This document shows positions 34,174-44,383 of a DNA stretch of 64,000 bases, one piece after another. The position numbers were made by a program, and so were the translations under genes. The first letter of the stretch is position 1. Each line of letters starts with the position of its first letter. Origin of the DNA: Acidimicrobiaceae bacterium (lineage in GTDB: Bacteria > Actinomycetota > Acidimicrobiia > Acidimicrobiales > Aldehydirespiratoraceae); the NCBI GenBank assembly GCA_009837445.1, contig VXTM01000021.1, positions 31,438 through 95,437 of the forward strand, written 5' to 3'. The notes under the pieces were generated by a model. The model saw nothing but the letters and a program-made list of their open reading frames with translations. It had not been told where the DNA came from and did not search any database.

Positions 34174-34764
34174 ATGAGCCGCACGTCCACCCGCTCCCGC
34201 TCCACCAAGGAGACCCGCATCGAGCTGCGCCTCGACCTCGACGGCGACGGCACGACCAACGTCTCCACCGGGCTGCCGTTCTTCGACCACATGCTCGACC
34301 AGCTTGGCCGCCACGGCGGGCTCGACTTGTCGGTGAAGGCCGAGGGCGATCTCGAGGTGGACGCCCACCACACCGTCGAGGACACCGGCATCGTGCTGGG
34401 CGAGGCCTTCCGCGAGGCTCTGGGCGACAAGGCCGGCGTGCGCCGCTTCGCCAGCATCGCCGTTCCGCTCGACGAGGCCGCGGTGGAGGTCGTGCTCGAT
34501 CTGTCGGGGCGGCCCTTCCTGCACTACGACGTGGACTTCCCCGGGGAGAAGATCCTCGGGGACCCGCCCTTCGACCCGCAACTGGCCGAGGAGTTCTGGC
34601 GAGCCTTCGCCACCGCGGCCGCGATCACGCTGCACATCGTGATGCGCCGGGGCCGCAACACCCACCACATCGTGGAGGCATCGTTCAAGGGCGTGGCCCG
34701 GGCCTTGCGCGACGCGGTCCGCGTGGAGGGCTCAGCCCTGCCCTCCACCAAGGGCACTCTGTGA
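34174..34764 (+). CDS. hisB: Imidazoleglycerol-phosphate dehydratase
   Basis: A 196-residue Mn-dependent dehydratase. The duplicated metal motifs are present: FFDHMLDQLGRHGG, VDAHHTVEDTGIVLGEAF and NTHHIVEASFKGVARALRDA. This is the monofunctional form without a phosphatase domain, as usual in actinobacteria. Its stop overlaps the GTG of hisH. Confidence 0.97.
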   Translation: MSRTSTRSRSTKETRIELRLDLDGDGTTNVSTGLPFFDHMLDQLGRHGGLDLSVKAEGDLEVDAHHTVEDTGIVLGEAFREALGDKAGVRRFASIAVPLDEAAVEVVLDLSGRPFLHYDVDFPGEKILGDPPFDPQLAEEFWRAFATAAAITLHIVMRRGRNTHHIVEASFKGVARALRDAVRVEGSALPSTKGTL

Positions 34765-35396
34765 AGGCCCGCGCCAAGCCACTCGTCGCCATCCTCGACT
34801 ACGGCATCGGCAACCTGCATTCGGCGCAGAAAGGCTTCGAACACGCAGGAGCCGACGCCCGCCTGACCGCGGATCGGGGCCTGATCAAGGCGGCCGACGG
34901 GGTGGTGCTGCCCGGGGTCGGCGCCTTCGCGCCCTGCATGGCCGCGCTGGGCCGCACCGGCCTCGACGCCGCCGCCCGCGACGTGGTGGCCTCGGGTCGC
35001 CCCTTCATGGGGATCTGTGTGGGAATGCAGGTGCTCTTCGCCGGCTCCGACGAGGCTCCCGGCACCCCGGGCCTGGGAGTCTTCGACCGGGACGTGCGCT
35101 GGATCCCCGGGCCGGTGAAGCTACCCCAGATGCAGTGGAACGTCCTGGACCGCCGCCTCGACCACCCGATGCTGGCCGGCTTGGACGATCCGGTCTGGGC
35201 GTACTTCGTGCACTCGCTGGCCCCGGAGACGGGCGACGGCACCGATGTGGTGGCCACCTGCGACTACGGGGGGCCGGTGGTGGCCGCGGTGGCCCGCGAC
35301 AACGTGTGGGCCGCCCAGTTCCATCCCGAGAAGTCGTCGAGGGTGGGGCTGCGCATCCTGGCCAACTTCGTGGCCGCGGCCGCTGAAGCCGAGTGA
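34761..35396 (+). CDS. hisH: Imidazole glycerol phosphate synthase glutaminase subunit
   Basis: A 211-residue class I glutamine amidotransferase. The catalytic Cys is in GICVGMQVLF, the His and Glu in QFHPEKSS, and the N-terminal block ILDYGIGNLHSAQKGFEHAG is typical. It supplies ammonia through a tunnel to HisF. Both ends overlap neighbours by 4 bp (hisB, hisA), which should keep the subunits in balance. Confidence 0.96.
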   Translation: MKARAKPLVAILDYGIGNLHSAQKGFEHAGADARLTADRGLIKAADGVVLPGVGAFAPCMAALGRTGLDAAARDVVASGRPFMGICVGMQVLFAGSDEAPGTPGLGVFDRDVRWIPGPVKLPQMQWNVLDRRLDHPMLAGLDDPVWAYFVHSLAPETGDGTDVVATCDYGGPVVAAVARDNVWAAQFHPEKSSRVGLRILANFVAAAAEAE

Positions 35397-36145
35397 GTGC
35401 GGTGGACCTGTTTTGCGCGGTCGACATCCGCGGTGGCCGCTGCGTGCGCCTGCTGCGGGGCGACTACGGCGCCGAGACCGTCTACGACGACGACCCGGTG
35501 GCCCGCGCAGTGCAGATGGCGGAGGCGGGTGCGGCTTGGATCCATGTGGTCGACCTCGACGGAGCCCGCTCGGGGCGCCCGGAGAACGCCGACGCGGTGG
35601 CCGCCATCGCGGCCGCGGTTGATGCGCCGGTCCAGGCCGGCGGTGGGGCGCGCTCCGCAGAGACCGTAGAGACGTGGTTCGAGGCCGGCGTGGAGAGAGT
35701 GGTGCTGGGCACAGCCGCGCTGCGCGATCCGGCCCTGGTTCGAGACCTGGCGAGCTCTCGTCGCATCGCGGTCGGGCTCGACGCCCGGGCCGGCGAGGTC
35801 GCCACCGACGGCTGGTTGCGGGGCTCGGGACGGTCGGTGCTGGATGTGGCCCGCAGTTTCGCCAGCGCGGGCGTGGACGCTTTCGTGGTCACCGACATCA
35901 GCCGGGACGGCACGCTCGAAGGACCAGACCTGCAAGGTCTGGCCGGGATGCTCGACGCCACCGACGTCGATGTGGTCGCATCGGGCGGGGTGGGCCGCAT
36001 CGAGGACCTGCGGGCGCTGGCCGGCGTCGAGGGCCGAGGCGGGCGCCGTCTCACCGGAGCGATCGTGGGCACCGCCCTCTATGAGCGTCGCTTCACGGTG
36101 GCCGAGGCGGTCGCCGCGCTGGCCGGGCCCGGAGGGGGCGACTGA
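35393..36145 (+). CDS. hisA: Phosphoribosyl isomerase HisA (possibly PriA)
   Basis: A 250-residue (beta/alpha)8 isomerase: [18 protein letters not shown] with the first catalytic Asp and the C-terminal phosphate-binding half with [16 protein letters not shown] and [13 protein letters not shown]. In many actinobacteria the same protein (PriA) also performs the TrpF step of tryptophan synthesis. Whether a separate trpF exists in this genome is not visible, so dual function is possible but unproven. Overlaps hisH; hisF starts one base after the stop. Confidence 0.93.
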   Translation: MSAVDLFCAVDIRGGRCVRLLRGDYGAETVYDDDPVARAVQMAEAGAAWIHVVDLDGARSGRPENADAVAAIAAAVDAPVQAGGGARSAETVETWFEAGVERVVLGTAALRDPALVRDLASSRRIAVGLDARAGEVATDGWLRGSGRSVLDVARSFASAGVDAFVVTDISRDGTLEGPDLQGLAGMLDATDVDVVASGGVGRIEDLRALAGVEGRGGRRLTGAIVGTALYERRFTVAEAVAALAGPGGGD

Positions 36146-36146
36146 G

Positions 36147-36914
<768 letters not shown>

Positions 36915-36928
36915 GCGGACCGCCCATC

Positions 36929-36956
36929 GGCGAAGACCGGTCATTCGCGATTCGCC
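36929..36956 (+). terminator. Weak inverted repeat after hisF
   Basis: GGCGAA and TTCGCC flank a 16-nt loop and are followed by CTTTCC. It could end the his transcript, but the stem is only 6 bp. The rest of the 119-bp gap up to 37033 holds the ribosome binding site of the next gene and no other signal I can support. Confidence 0.3.
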
Positions 36957-37033
36957 CTTTCCGCAGATGCGACTAGCGCACTAGGGTCGCGCCAGCGCCA
37001 TCGCCCCCGACCGCTGACGCCCGGAGGTCGCCT

Positions 37034-40000
37034 TTGACCATCGCCGACACCTACCGCCTGTCCTCGCGCTACGCCGACGACTCCGGGACGGTGTTCATGA
37101 CGGGACTGCAGGCGCTGGCCCGGCTCCCCATCGAGCAGCTCCGGGCCGACCGGCTCGCGGGGCTGACTACCGCCGCCTTCGTCAGCGGCTACCCGGGCTC
37201 GCCGGTCGGCGGCTACGACGGTGACCTGAGCCGGGCGATCGAGCAGGCCCCGGACCTGCCCATCGTGCTGGCTCCGGCCCTGAACGAGGAGCAGGCGGTC
37301 ACCGCGGTGATGGGATCGCAGCTGGCCATGCTCCGCCCCGACTCACGCTACGACGGCGTTGTCGGGGTCTTCTACGGCAAGGCGCCCGGCGTGGACCGGG
37401 CCGGCGACGCTCTCCGCCACGCGGTGTTCGCCGGCGCGGACCCCCGCGGCGGGGCGGTGGTGATCGCGGGCGACGACCCCGCGGCCAAGAGTTCGACCAT
37501 CCCGTCGTCGTCGGCGGGGACGCTCGCCGACAAGCACATCCCGGTGCTCTACCCCGGAACGCCCCGCGAGGCTCTGGACCTCGGCCGCCACGCCGTGTAC
37601 CTGTCGAGGGCCACCGGGCTGTGGACCAGTCTCAAGATCGTGGCCGACGTGGCCGACGGCTCCGGGACGGTGCACCTCGATCCCCGCCGGGTCGACCCGT
37701 TCATCCCGACCATCGACGGCGAGCCCTACCGCCACACTCCCGACGGCCGGCTTCTCACCCCGGAGACGGTGGACGCCGAGCGGGAGATCTACGAGGTCCG
37801 CCACCCGCTGGCCATAGAGTACGCGGCTCTCAACCACCTCAACCACGCCACCGTCGACCCGTCCGATGCCTGGATCGGGATCGTGGCCTCCGGGATCACC
37901 TACCGGGAGCTGCGCGAGGCCCTGCGCCGGCTGGGCCTGGGTGACGACGCCGAGATCTCGGCGGCCGGGATCCGGCTCATGTGCATGCACATGCCCATCC
38001 CGTTCAGCCCCCAGCGGGCCCGCAACTTCGCACGGGGCCTCGAGGAGATCTTCGTGGTGGAGGAGAAGCAGCCCAACATCGAGTCGCTCATGAAGGACGC
38101 CCTCTACAACCAGCTCCGCCGGCCCCGGGTGACCGGCAAGTTCGACGAGCACGACGTCATGCTGCTGCCCGGCCACGGCGGCCTCACCGCCGACGACCTG
38201 CTGGACCCGCTGCGCCGCCGCCTGTCGGAGCGGATCGGCGAGCGCCTGGCCCCGGAGCAGCCCCGGCGGGAGTTAATCCCGCTGGGAACCGACGTGGCCC
38301 GGACCCCGTACTTCTGCTCGGGCTGCCCCCACAACCGCTCCACCAGGGTACCCGAGGGCGCCGCGGTGGGGGCCGGAATCGGCTGCCACACGATGACCCT
38401 GCTGATGGACTCCGACGGATTCGGCGACATCGTCGGGCTCACCTGCATGGGCCAGGAGGGGGCCCAGTGGATCGGCATGGCCCCGTTCGTCGAGACGCCG
38501 CACATCTTCCAGAACATCGGCGACGGCACCTACTTCCACAGCGGCCAGCTCGCCATCCAGGGGGCGATCGCGGCCGGGCTGGACGTCACCTACAAGCTGC
38601 TGTGGAACCGCACCGTGGCCATGACCGGAGGCCAGGATCCCCAGGGCATGCTCGGGGTGGCCGAGGTGTGCCGGGTGCTGCTGGCCCAGGGAGTCGCCCG
38701 GGTGCTGGTGACGACCACCGACCTCGCCCGCTACCGCACCGCCGACCTGCCCGAGGGCGTGGACGTCTGGCCCCGCGACCGTCTGATGGAGGCCCAGGAG
38801 CTCCTGGCCGGGGTCTCCGGCGTGACCGTCCTCATACACGACCAGCAGTGCGCAGCCGAGGCCCGGCGGGGACGCAAGCGCGGCACGGTGGCCGTGCCCC
38901 GCCAGCGGGTGTTCATCAACGAGCGAATTTGCGAGGGCTGCGGGGACTGCGCCTCCATCAGCAACTGCCTGTCGGTGCAGCCCGTCGAGACCCCGTTCGG
39001 GCGCAAGACCCGCATCGACCAGACGACGTGCAACCTGGACTTCTCGTGCCTGGAGGGCGACTGCCCGTCGTTCATGACCGTGACCGCGCCGGGGCGGCTG
39101 AGGTCGTGGCTGCACCGGACCGGTGGTCGGGACCGCCGCCAGCGGCGCGCCTCGAGAACGCCGGCCCACGCGGCGCCCGAAGACCTGCACGACCCGGTGC
39201 CGGTCGTCCCGACCGACGACTTGTCGGTCCGCATCATCGGCATAGGCGGCACCGGCGTGGTCACGGTCAGCCAGGTGATCGGTACCGCGGCCATGTTCGA
39301 CGGCTATGAGGTACGGGGCCTCGACCAGATCGGGCTGTCGCAGAAGGCCGGGCCGGTGGTGAGCGACCTGCGCCTGTACCGGGGCGCCGAAGCCGCCAGC
39401 AACCGTCTCGGCGAAGGTCAGGCCGACGTGCTGCTGGCCTTCGACCAGTTGGGGGCGGCGTCGCCGTCGGGCATGAGCAGGACCGATCCGAAGCGCACCG
39501 TGGTGGTCGGCTCGACCTCGCAGACCCCCACCGGAGCGGTGGTGGCGCACCCCGAGCGGGCCATGCCGGAGCCCGCCGAGTTGGAGGCCGTGATCGCAGC
39601 GTCCACCCGGGCCGACTGCCGCCACTGGGCCGACGCTCAGGCCATCACCGAGGCCCTGCTGGGCAACTCGGTGACGGCCAACGTGTTCGTGGTGGGAATG
39701 GCGGTGCAGGCCGGCGCGCTGCCGCTGTCGCCGTGGTCGGTGGAGCAGGCCATCGAGCTCAACGGCGTCGCGACGAGAAGCAACATCGAAGCGTTCCGGT
39801 GGGGCAGGGCCATGGTGGCCCGACCCGATGCCGTACACGCCACGGCCGCCACCGGCCAGGCTCGCCGGGTCAGGCGGCCCGAGCTCGACGAGCAGCTTGC
39901 AGCCCGGGCGAGGGACGTGGCCCGAGCGGCCGGCTTCGACGGGACTGCAGCCGGCGGACCCACCGCCGACGACGACGGCTACCGGGGCGCCGTCGACCTG

Positions 40001-40588
40001 GAGCTGATGGCCTCGGAGCTGTGCGCCTTCCAGTCGCCGCGGCTGGCCCACGACCATCTCGACTTCGTCGAGGCCGTGGCCTCGGCCGATGCTGAGAAGG
40101 GGGACGGGTCGGGGCGGCTGGCCCGGGCCGCGGCTCGGGGCTACTTCAAGCTGCTCGCCTACAAGGACGAGTACGAGGTGGCCAGGCTGATGCTCGACGC
40201 CGGGGCCACCGCCGAGGCCCGCCAGCAGGCCTCGACCACCTCGGGAAAGCTGGCCTGGAAGCTGCACCCGCCGATCCTGCGGGCCCTCGGCATGAAGTCG
40301 AAGATCTCGGTGCCCGTGTCGTGGACGCCGGCCATCCGGCTGCTGGCCTCCATGCGCCGCCTGCGGGGCACGCCCCTCGACGTGTTCGGCTACGCCGCAG
40401 TGCGGCGGGCCGAGCGATCCCTTCCCGGCGAGTACCGGGCGGCGGTCACCGCCGACCTCGCGACGCTGGACCCGGGCTGCTACGAAGCCGCTCTACGGAG
40501 AGCGGCCCTGCCCGAGGTCGTGCGGGGCTACGAGCACATCAAGATGGCCGGCATCCAGCAGATGCGCTCCGAACTCAAACGGACCTGA
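37034..40588 (+). CDS. Indolepyruvate ferredoxin oxidoreductase, fused alpha/gamma
   Basis: An 1184-residue fused 2-oxoacid:ferredoxin oxidoreductase. The N-terminal pyruvate-binding domain has AAFVSGYPGSPVGGYD. The TPP-binding part has PYFCSGCPHNRSTR, GIGCHTMTLLMD and MGQEGAQWIGMAPF. A [4Fe-4S] segment INERICEGCGDCASISNCLSV follows, and the gamma domain begins IIGIGGTGVVTVSQVIGTAA near residue 735. The family decarboxylates aryl-pyruvates to aryl-acetyl-CoA with ferredoxin as electron acceptor. Start is TTG 37034 with GGAGG six bases upstream. No ferredoxin is adjacent. It stands alone after the his genes. Confidence 0.93.
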   Translation: MTIADTYRLSSRYADDSGTVFMTGLQALARLPIEQLRADRLAGLTTAAFVSGYPGSPVGGYDGDLSRAIEQAPDLPIVLAPALNEEQAVTAVMGSQLAMLRPDSRYDGVVGVFYGKAPGVDRAGDALRHAVFAGADPRGGAVVIAGDDPAAKSSTIPSSSAGTLADKHIPVLYPGTPREALDLGRHAVYLSRATGLWTSLKIVADVADGSGTVHLDPRRVDPFIPTIDGEPYRHTPDGRLLTPETVDAEREIYEVRHPLAIEYAALNHLNHATVDPSDAWIGIVASGITYRELREALRRLGLGDDAEISAAGIRLMCMHMPIPFSPQRARNFARGLEEIFVVEEKQPNIESLMKDALYNQLRRPRVTGKFDEHDVMLLPGHGGLTADDLLDPLRRRLSERIGERLAPEQPRRELIPLGTDVARTPYFCSGCPHNRSTRVPEGAAVGAGIGCHTMTLLMDSDGFGDIVGLTCMGQEGAQWIGMAPFVETPHIFQNIGDGTYFHSGQLAIQGAIAAGLDVTYKLLWNRTVAMTGGQDPQGMLGVAEVCRVLLAQGVARVLVTTTDLARYRTADLPEGVDVWPRDRLMEAQELLAGVSGVTVLIHDQQCAAEARRGRKRGTVAVPRQRVFINERICEGCGDCASISNCLSVQPVETPFGRKTRIDQTTCNLDFSCLEGDCPSFMTVTAPGRLRSWLHRTGGRDRRQRRASRTPAHAAPEDLHDPVPVVPTDDLSVRIIGIGGTGVVTVSQVIGTAAMFDGYEVRGLDQIGLSQKAGPVVSDLRLYRGAEAASNRLGEGQADVLLAFDQLGAASPSGMSRTDPKRTVVVGSTSQTPTGAVVAHPERAMPEPAELEAVIAASTRADCRHWADAQAITEALLGNSVTANVFVVGMAVQAGALPLSPWSVEQAIELNGVATRSNIEAFRWGRAMVARPDAVHATAATGQARRVRRPELDEQLAARARDVARAAGFDGTAAGGPTADDDGYRGAVDLELMASELCAFQSPRLAHDHLDFVEAVASADAEKGDGSGRLARAAARGYFKLLAYKDEYEVARLMLDAGATAEARQQASTTSGKLAWKLHPPILRALGMKSKISVPVSWTPAIRLLASMRRLRGTPLDVFGYAAVRRAERSLPGEYRAAVTADLATLDPGCYEAALRRAALPEVVRGYEHIKMAGIQQMRSELKRT

Positions 40589-40606
40589 CCCCCGACCTGA
40601 GCGGGA

Positions 40607-40632
40607 TGTAGAGAATCTCAGGGTGTAGAGAA
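40607..40632 (+). repeat. Direct repeat in the gap before the SNF2 helicase gene
   Basis: TGTAGAGAA occurs at 40607-40615 and 40624-40632, a 17-bp period, with the small palindrome GAGAATCTC (40611-40619) between. A period near 1.5 helical turns is compatible with protein binding, but no regulator is suggested. Confidence 0.4.
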
Positions 40633-40640
40633 CCACCAAC

Positions 40641-40654
40641 GAGCCGATAGGCTC
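40641..40654 (+). promoter_or_regulatory. Dyad and possible -10 before the SNF2 helicase
   Basis: GAGCC-GATA-GGCTC is a perfect 5-bp dyad. TAGGCT (40648-40653) within it could be a -10, 13 bases before ATG 40667. No ribosome binding site is present. Confidence 0.35.
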
Positions 40655-40666
40655 ACGCCCAACCCA

Positions 40667-43600
40667 ATGGTGACGACGACTGCTACCGCCACCTTGGACC
40701 CACGCTTGGCGTTGTCCCCGGACTTCGCCGAAGCTGTGCGCCGCCATGTCGATGGCTCGGCCAGCGACGCGGACCTGGCGCTTCTCGAGGCCAACACCAG
40801 GCTGTGGGTTCGAGCCCTTTACCGACTGCTCGACGACGTCGCAGAATCAATCGACGCCGTCAGGGCCACGGTGAGGGGGCATCAGCGCGCCCTGATAGTG
40901 GCCGACCTCGAGAACGACTACCGCGCCATCGACGCCGTGCTGACGAAGCTGGCCGGGCCGCCGCGAGCCCCCCTCGAGAACGGATCCTCGGCCGACGGCC
41001 GCAGCGCGGGCATCGTCGAGCTGCAACTGTCATGGGTGCCGGGGCGGGTGATCGCCTGGGCGGCGGGGTCGGGCCGGTCCCCCGAGACCGCGCCGGACGT
41101 CCTCAAACGGCTCCGCGACGCCGGTGCCGGGACCGTCGAGTGGAGCGAGCACCGCCCGGTGAAGCTGGGCGGCGGGACCCGGGCCGAGACAGTCTCAGCG
41201 CCGATCGAGAGCTGTCTCGGCTGGCTCGTGGCCCTCGGCTCAGCGGCCGAGGAGGACGGGATAGGGGCCAGCGTGTCATGGCTGGGACTGGTGGCCGCGC
41301 TGGCAGTGCGGCTCGCCGCCCAGGGGCGCATGGTTCCCCAGTTGAAGAAGGTCCGCCGTCGCTACCGACCCGACGACGAGACCGGCGGGGCCAACGGTGC
41401 GCCACCGGCCGCCGCGACCCACCGCGACGTCGCCAGCTACGCGGTGCGCTGGACCCCGGCGCTGGTGGAGTCCGACGTGGTGTCCGCTCTGGCGGATTCC
41501 CTTCCCGGCGCGGCCGCGGCCTTCGAGAACCAGCGGGACGCGACCGCCTTCACCCTGGCCGCGCTGGCCGACATCTTCGACGCCATCGCCACGGAGGCGG
41601 CCGAACGGCTCGAGGCGCCCGCGCCCCCGCCCGCGCCGCGCACCCGGGCGGATGTGGCCGAGACGGCACTGGCCCGGCTGGACGGCACGCCCTTCGATGT
41701 CCCCAGCCGCCACGCCTCCGATCTGGCCCGGCGACTGGACCAGTGGGCTCGCCCGGTTACGGAGCCCTATGACCCGCGGCTCCGGCTCATCGTGCAACTC
41801 GACCCTCCCGACGACATCGGTGCCTGGCACCTGTCGGTCCTGTCGGAGGCCAGCTCGGGGGAGCTCCAGCCGGTCGAACGGGCCCTGGTGATCGCGTCAC
41901 GGGCCCGGCGCCAGGCGGTGAAGCACCAGATGACCCGCCTGGAGCGGCTCTTCCCGGAGCTGGTGCGCCTCGGTGGACGCCGCCGGGGGGAGGTGATCCT
42001 CGACGCCGACGAGGCGTGGCAGCTGATGACCGGGACCGGACATGTCCTGCAGGCTGTCGGCTACGAGGTCCGGGTGCCCGCGCTGTCGCGCCGGCGCCCC
42101 TCGCCGGCTCTGCGCCTCACCTCGGTCGAGGCTCAGGAGACCGTCGTCGGGGCCCGCCAGCTTGCCGACGTCCGCTGGTCGGTCGCCTTCGACGATGTGG
42201 AGTTGACCGCCGCGGAGATCCGGGAGCTGGCCACCCAGGCCCGGCCCCTGGTCAGGAGCCGGGGCCAGTGGGTGGAACTGGACCGGGCCGACCTGAACGA
42301 GGCCGCGGCCGCACTGGCCGAACGGGCCGACGTGACCCGCATGACCGGTGCCGACATGCTGCGCCACGCCCTCGGCCTGGAGGGATCCCCGCTGGCCGGG
42401 GGGACGATGGTGTCGGGCGAAGGCTGGGCCGCGGACTTGATCCGGAGCGCCAGCAACATCGGTGCCGAACTTCCCACCAAGCCCGACGGATTCAAGGGCA
42501 CGCTGCGGACCTACCAGGCCGACGCGCTCATGTGGCTGGGTTTCCTGGAGCAGGCCGGACTGGGCGGCTGCCTCGCTCTGGACATGGGACTGGGCAAGAC
42601 CCCCACGATGCTGGCCCACATCTACCTCACCCGCGGCAACGGCCCGTCGCTGGTGGCCGCTCCGCCCGCGGTCGTGAGCAACTGGGCCAGCGAGGCCCGC
42701 CGGTTCGTTCCTGGCCTTCGGGTGGTGGTGCACCACGGACCCAGCCGCACGCCCGCCGACCAAGTGCCGGCCATGGTCGAGCGAGCCGACCTTGTGGTCT
42801 CCACCTACGGCACCACCATGCGCGACCTGGACGTCCTCGAGAAGGTCGAGTGGTCGACGGTGGTGCTCGACGAGGCCCAGGCCATCAAGAACCCGGCCAG
42901 TGAGACCGCCCAGCAGTTGCGCCGGCTCGACGCCCAATGCAGGGTCACGCTGACCGGAACGCCGATCGAGAACGGCCTAGGCGACCTGTGGGCCATCATG
43001 GACTTCTGCAACCCGGGCCTGCTGGGGGCCCGCAACCGGTTCATCGCCGAGATGTCGAAGGTCTCCAAGAAGTCCGATCCGGATGCCGGCGGCGCAGCGG
43101 GATCCAACGGCTCCGAGGCGTCCAACGGCTCGCAGCCCGCCGCGGCCGGCAAGTCTGCCGCGGCCGGTGAGGGGGCCCTGGCCGCCCTCAACGGCATCCT
43201 CGTGTTCCGCCGCACCAAAGCCGAGCCGGCCATCGCGGCGGAGCTGCCCGACCGCATCGACGAGCTCGACAACTGCACGATGACGGCCGAGCAGATCGGG
43301 CTCTATCAAGCCGTCCTCGACGAATTGGTGGCCCGCACCGAGACCACGGCCGAGGGCGGCCCCGAGCGCAAGGGAGCGGTACTGGCCGCCATCACCGCCC
43401 TCAAGCAGATCTGCAACCATCCCGTCAACTACGAGGACGACGGCGGCCCTCTCGACGGACGCTCGGGCAAGCTGGCCCGGCTGGAGCAGATCATGGGTCA
43501 GGTGTTCGCCGCGTCGGAGCGGATGCTGATCTTCACCCACTTCGCCACCTGGGGCGAGCGCCTGGCCGCCCATCTGAGCGAGCAGACCGGCCTGCCCATC

Positions 43601-44044
43601 AGCTGCTACCACGGCGGCCTGGCCCGCGGCGCCCGCGACCGCCTGGTCCAGTCGTTCCAGAAGGGCAGGGGAGCGGGTGCCCTGGTGCTGTCGCTGAAGG
43701 CGGGCGGCACCGGCCTGAACCTGACCGCGGCCAACCATGTCGTGCTCTACGACCGGTGGTGGAACCCCGCGGTGGAGGATCAGGCCCGCGACCGGGCCTG
43801 GCGCATCGGGCAGCGCAACACGGTGGTGTGCCACCGGCTGGTGTGCCCCGGCACCGTCGACGAGCGGGTCGAGGAAGTGGTGGCGGGCAAGCGCCGCATC
43901 GCCGACATGGTCCTGCCCAAGTCGTCCTCGGTGGGCGACCTGAACAGCGACCAGCTGCGGGCCGCGCTGGGGATCGACCCCGAGCAGCTGCTCATCGACG
44001 AGAACGGCGACAACGGAACCCACGGACGGGAGAGCGGATCATGA
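40667..44044 (+). CDS. SWI2/SNF2-family DEAD/DEAH helicase
   Basis: A 1125-residue SF2 ATPase of the Snf2/RapA group. The first 600 residues are an uncharacterised Ala/Arg-rich accessory region without recognised motifs. The motor has motif I ALDMGLGKTPTMLAHIYL (about residues 635-655), motif II VVLDEAQAIKNP (a DEAQ box), motif III VTLTGTPIENGLGDLW, and motif V-VI SLKAGGTGLNLTAANHVVLY with QARDRAWRIGQ. A Ser/Gly/Ala-rich insertion (about 800-840) lies in the middle. Such proteins translocate on duplex DNA and remodel bound proteins. It overlaps the next small gene by 4 bp. Confidence 0.92.
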   Translation: MVTTTATATLDPRLALSPDFAEAVRRHVDGSASDADLALLEANTRLWVRALYRLLDDVAESIDAVRATVRGHQRALIVADLENDYRAIDAVLTKLAGPPRAPLENGSSADGRSAGIVELQLSWVPGRVIAWAAGSGRSPETAPDVLKRLRDAGAGTVEWSEHRPVKLGGGTRAETVSAPIESCLGWLVALGSAAEEDGIGASVSWLGLVAALAVRLAAQGRMVPQLKKVRRRYRPDDETGGANGAPPAAATHRDVASYAVRWTPALVESDVVSALADSLPGAAAAFENQRDATAFTLAALADIFDAIATEAAERLEAPAPPPAPRTRADVAETALARLDGTPFDVPSRHASDLARRLDQWARPVTEPYDPRLRLIVQLDPPDDIGAWHLSVLSEASSGELQPVERALVIASRARRQAVKHQMTRLERLFPELVRLGGRRRGEVILDADEAWQLMTGTGHVLQAVGYEVRVPALSRRRPSPALRLTSVEAQETVVGARQLADVRWSVAFDDVELTAAEIRELATQARPLVRSRGQWVELDRADLNEAAAALAERADVTRMTGADMLRHALGLEGSPLAGGTMVSGEGWAADLIRSASNIGAELPTKPDGFKGTLRTYQADALMWLGFLEQAGLGGCLALDMGLGKTPTMLAHIYLTRGNGPSLVAAPPAVVSNWASEARRFVPGLRVVVHHGPSRTPADQVPAMVERADLVVSTYGTTMRDLDVLEKVEWSTVVLDEAQAIKNPASETAQQLRRLDAQCRVTLTGTPIENGLGDLWAIMDFCNPGLLGARNRFIAEMSKVSKKSDPDAGGAAGSNGSEASNGSQPAAAGKSAAAGEGALAALNGILVFRRTKAEPAIAAELPDRIDELDNCTMTAEQIGLYQAVLDELVARTETTAEGGPERKGAVLAAITALKQICNHPVNYEDDGGPLDGRSGKLARLEQIMGQVFAASERMLIFTHFATWGERLAAHLSEQTGLPISCYHGGLARGARDRLVQSFQKGRGAGALVLSLKAGGTGLNLTAANHVVLYDRWWNPAVEDQARDRAWRIGQRNTVVCHRLVCPGTVDERVEEVVAGKRRIADMVLPKSSSVGDLNSDQLRAALGIDPEQLLIDENGDNGTHGRESGS

Positions 44045-44358
44045 CGGTCAACGGGGCCGACGCGGCCCGCAAGCGCTCCCGGAGGGGCAGGGGCAAGGGA
44101 CCCGCGCCGGGCACCGCCAAGACCTCCGGGGACTTCTGGGGCTCCGCCGACAAGCTGCCCCCCGTGCACGAGGTGACAGTCTCCGTCGATCCCTCGGCGG
44201 TGGTGAGGTCACTGGGACGGCCCCCGTTCTCGGGCCACGAGGCGGTCAGCGAGTACTACCTGCGGGCCGTCTACGACAACACCGTCAAGCTCGCCGAGGT
44301 GCTGGCCACCGCCGGCGACCTGCTCGAGGGCTCCGACGAGAACCAAGCCGACCGCTAA
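44041..44358 (+). CDS. Small basic-acidic protein coupled to the SNF2 helicase
   Basis: A 105-residue protein. Its first 30 residues are very basic (DAARKRSRRGRGKG), then GDFWGSADKLPPVHEVTVSVDPSAVVRSLGRPPF and a helical acidic end. No family is recognised. ATG 44041 overlaps the helicase stop (ATGA), so the two proteins are probably made together. The basic arm suggests nucleic-acid binding. It could be a helicase cofactor; this is inference from coupling only. Confidence 0.75.
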   Translation: MTVNGADAARKRSRRGRGKGPAPGTAKTSGDFWGSADKLPPVHEVTVSVDPSAVVRSLGRPPFSGHEAVSEYYLRAVYDNTVKLAEVLATAGDLLEGSDENQADR

Positions 44359-44383
44359 GCCTCGGCCCGAGGAGGGAGCGCCC

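Noticed and set aside
38273..40267. Minus-strand open frame opposite the indolepyruvate oxidoreductase
   Set aside because: Same reasoning: no motifs, composition of an antisense shadow, no ribosome binding site.
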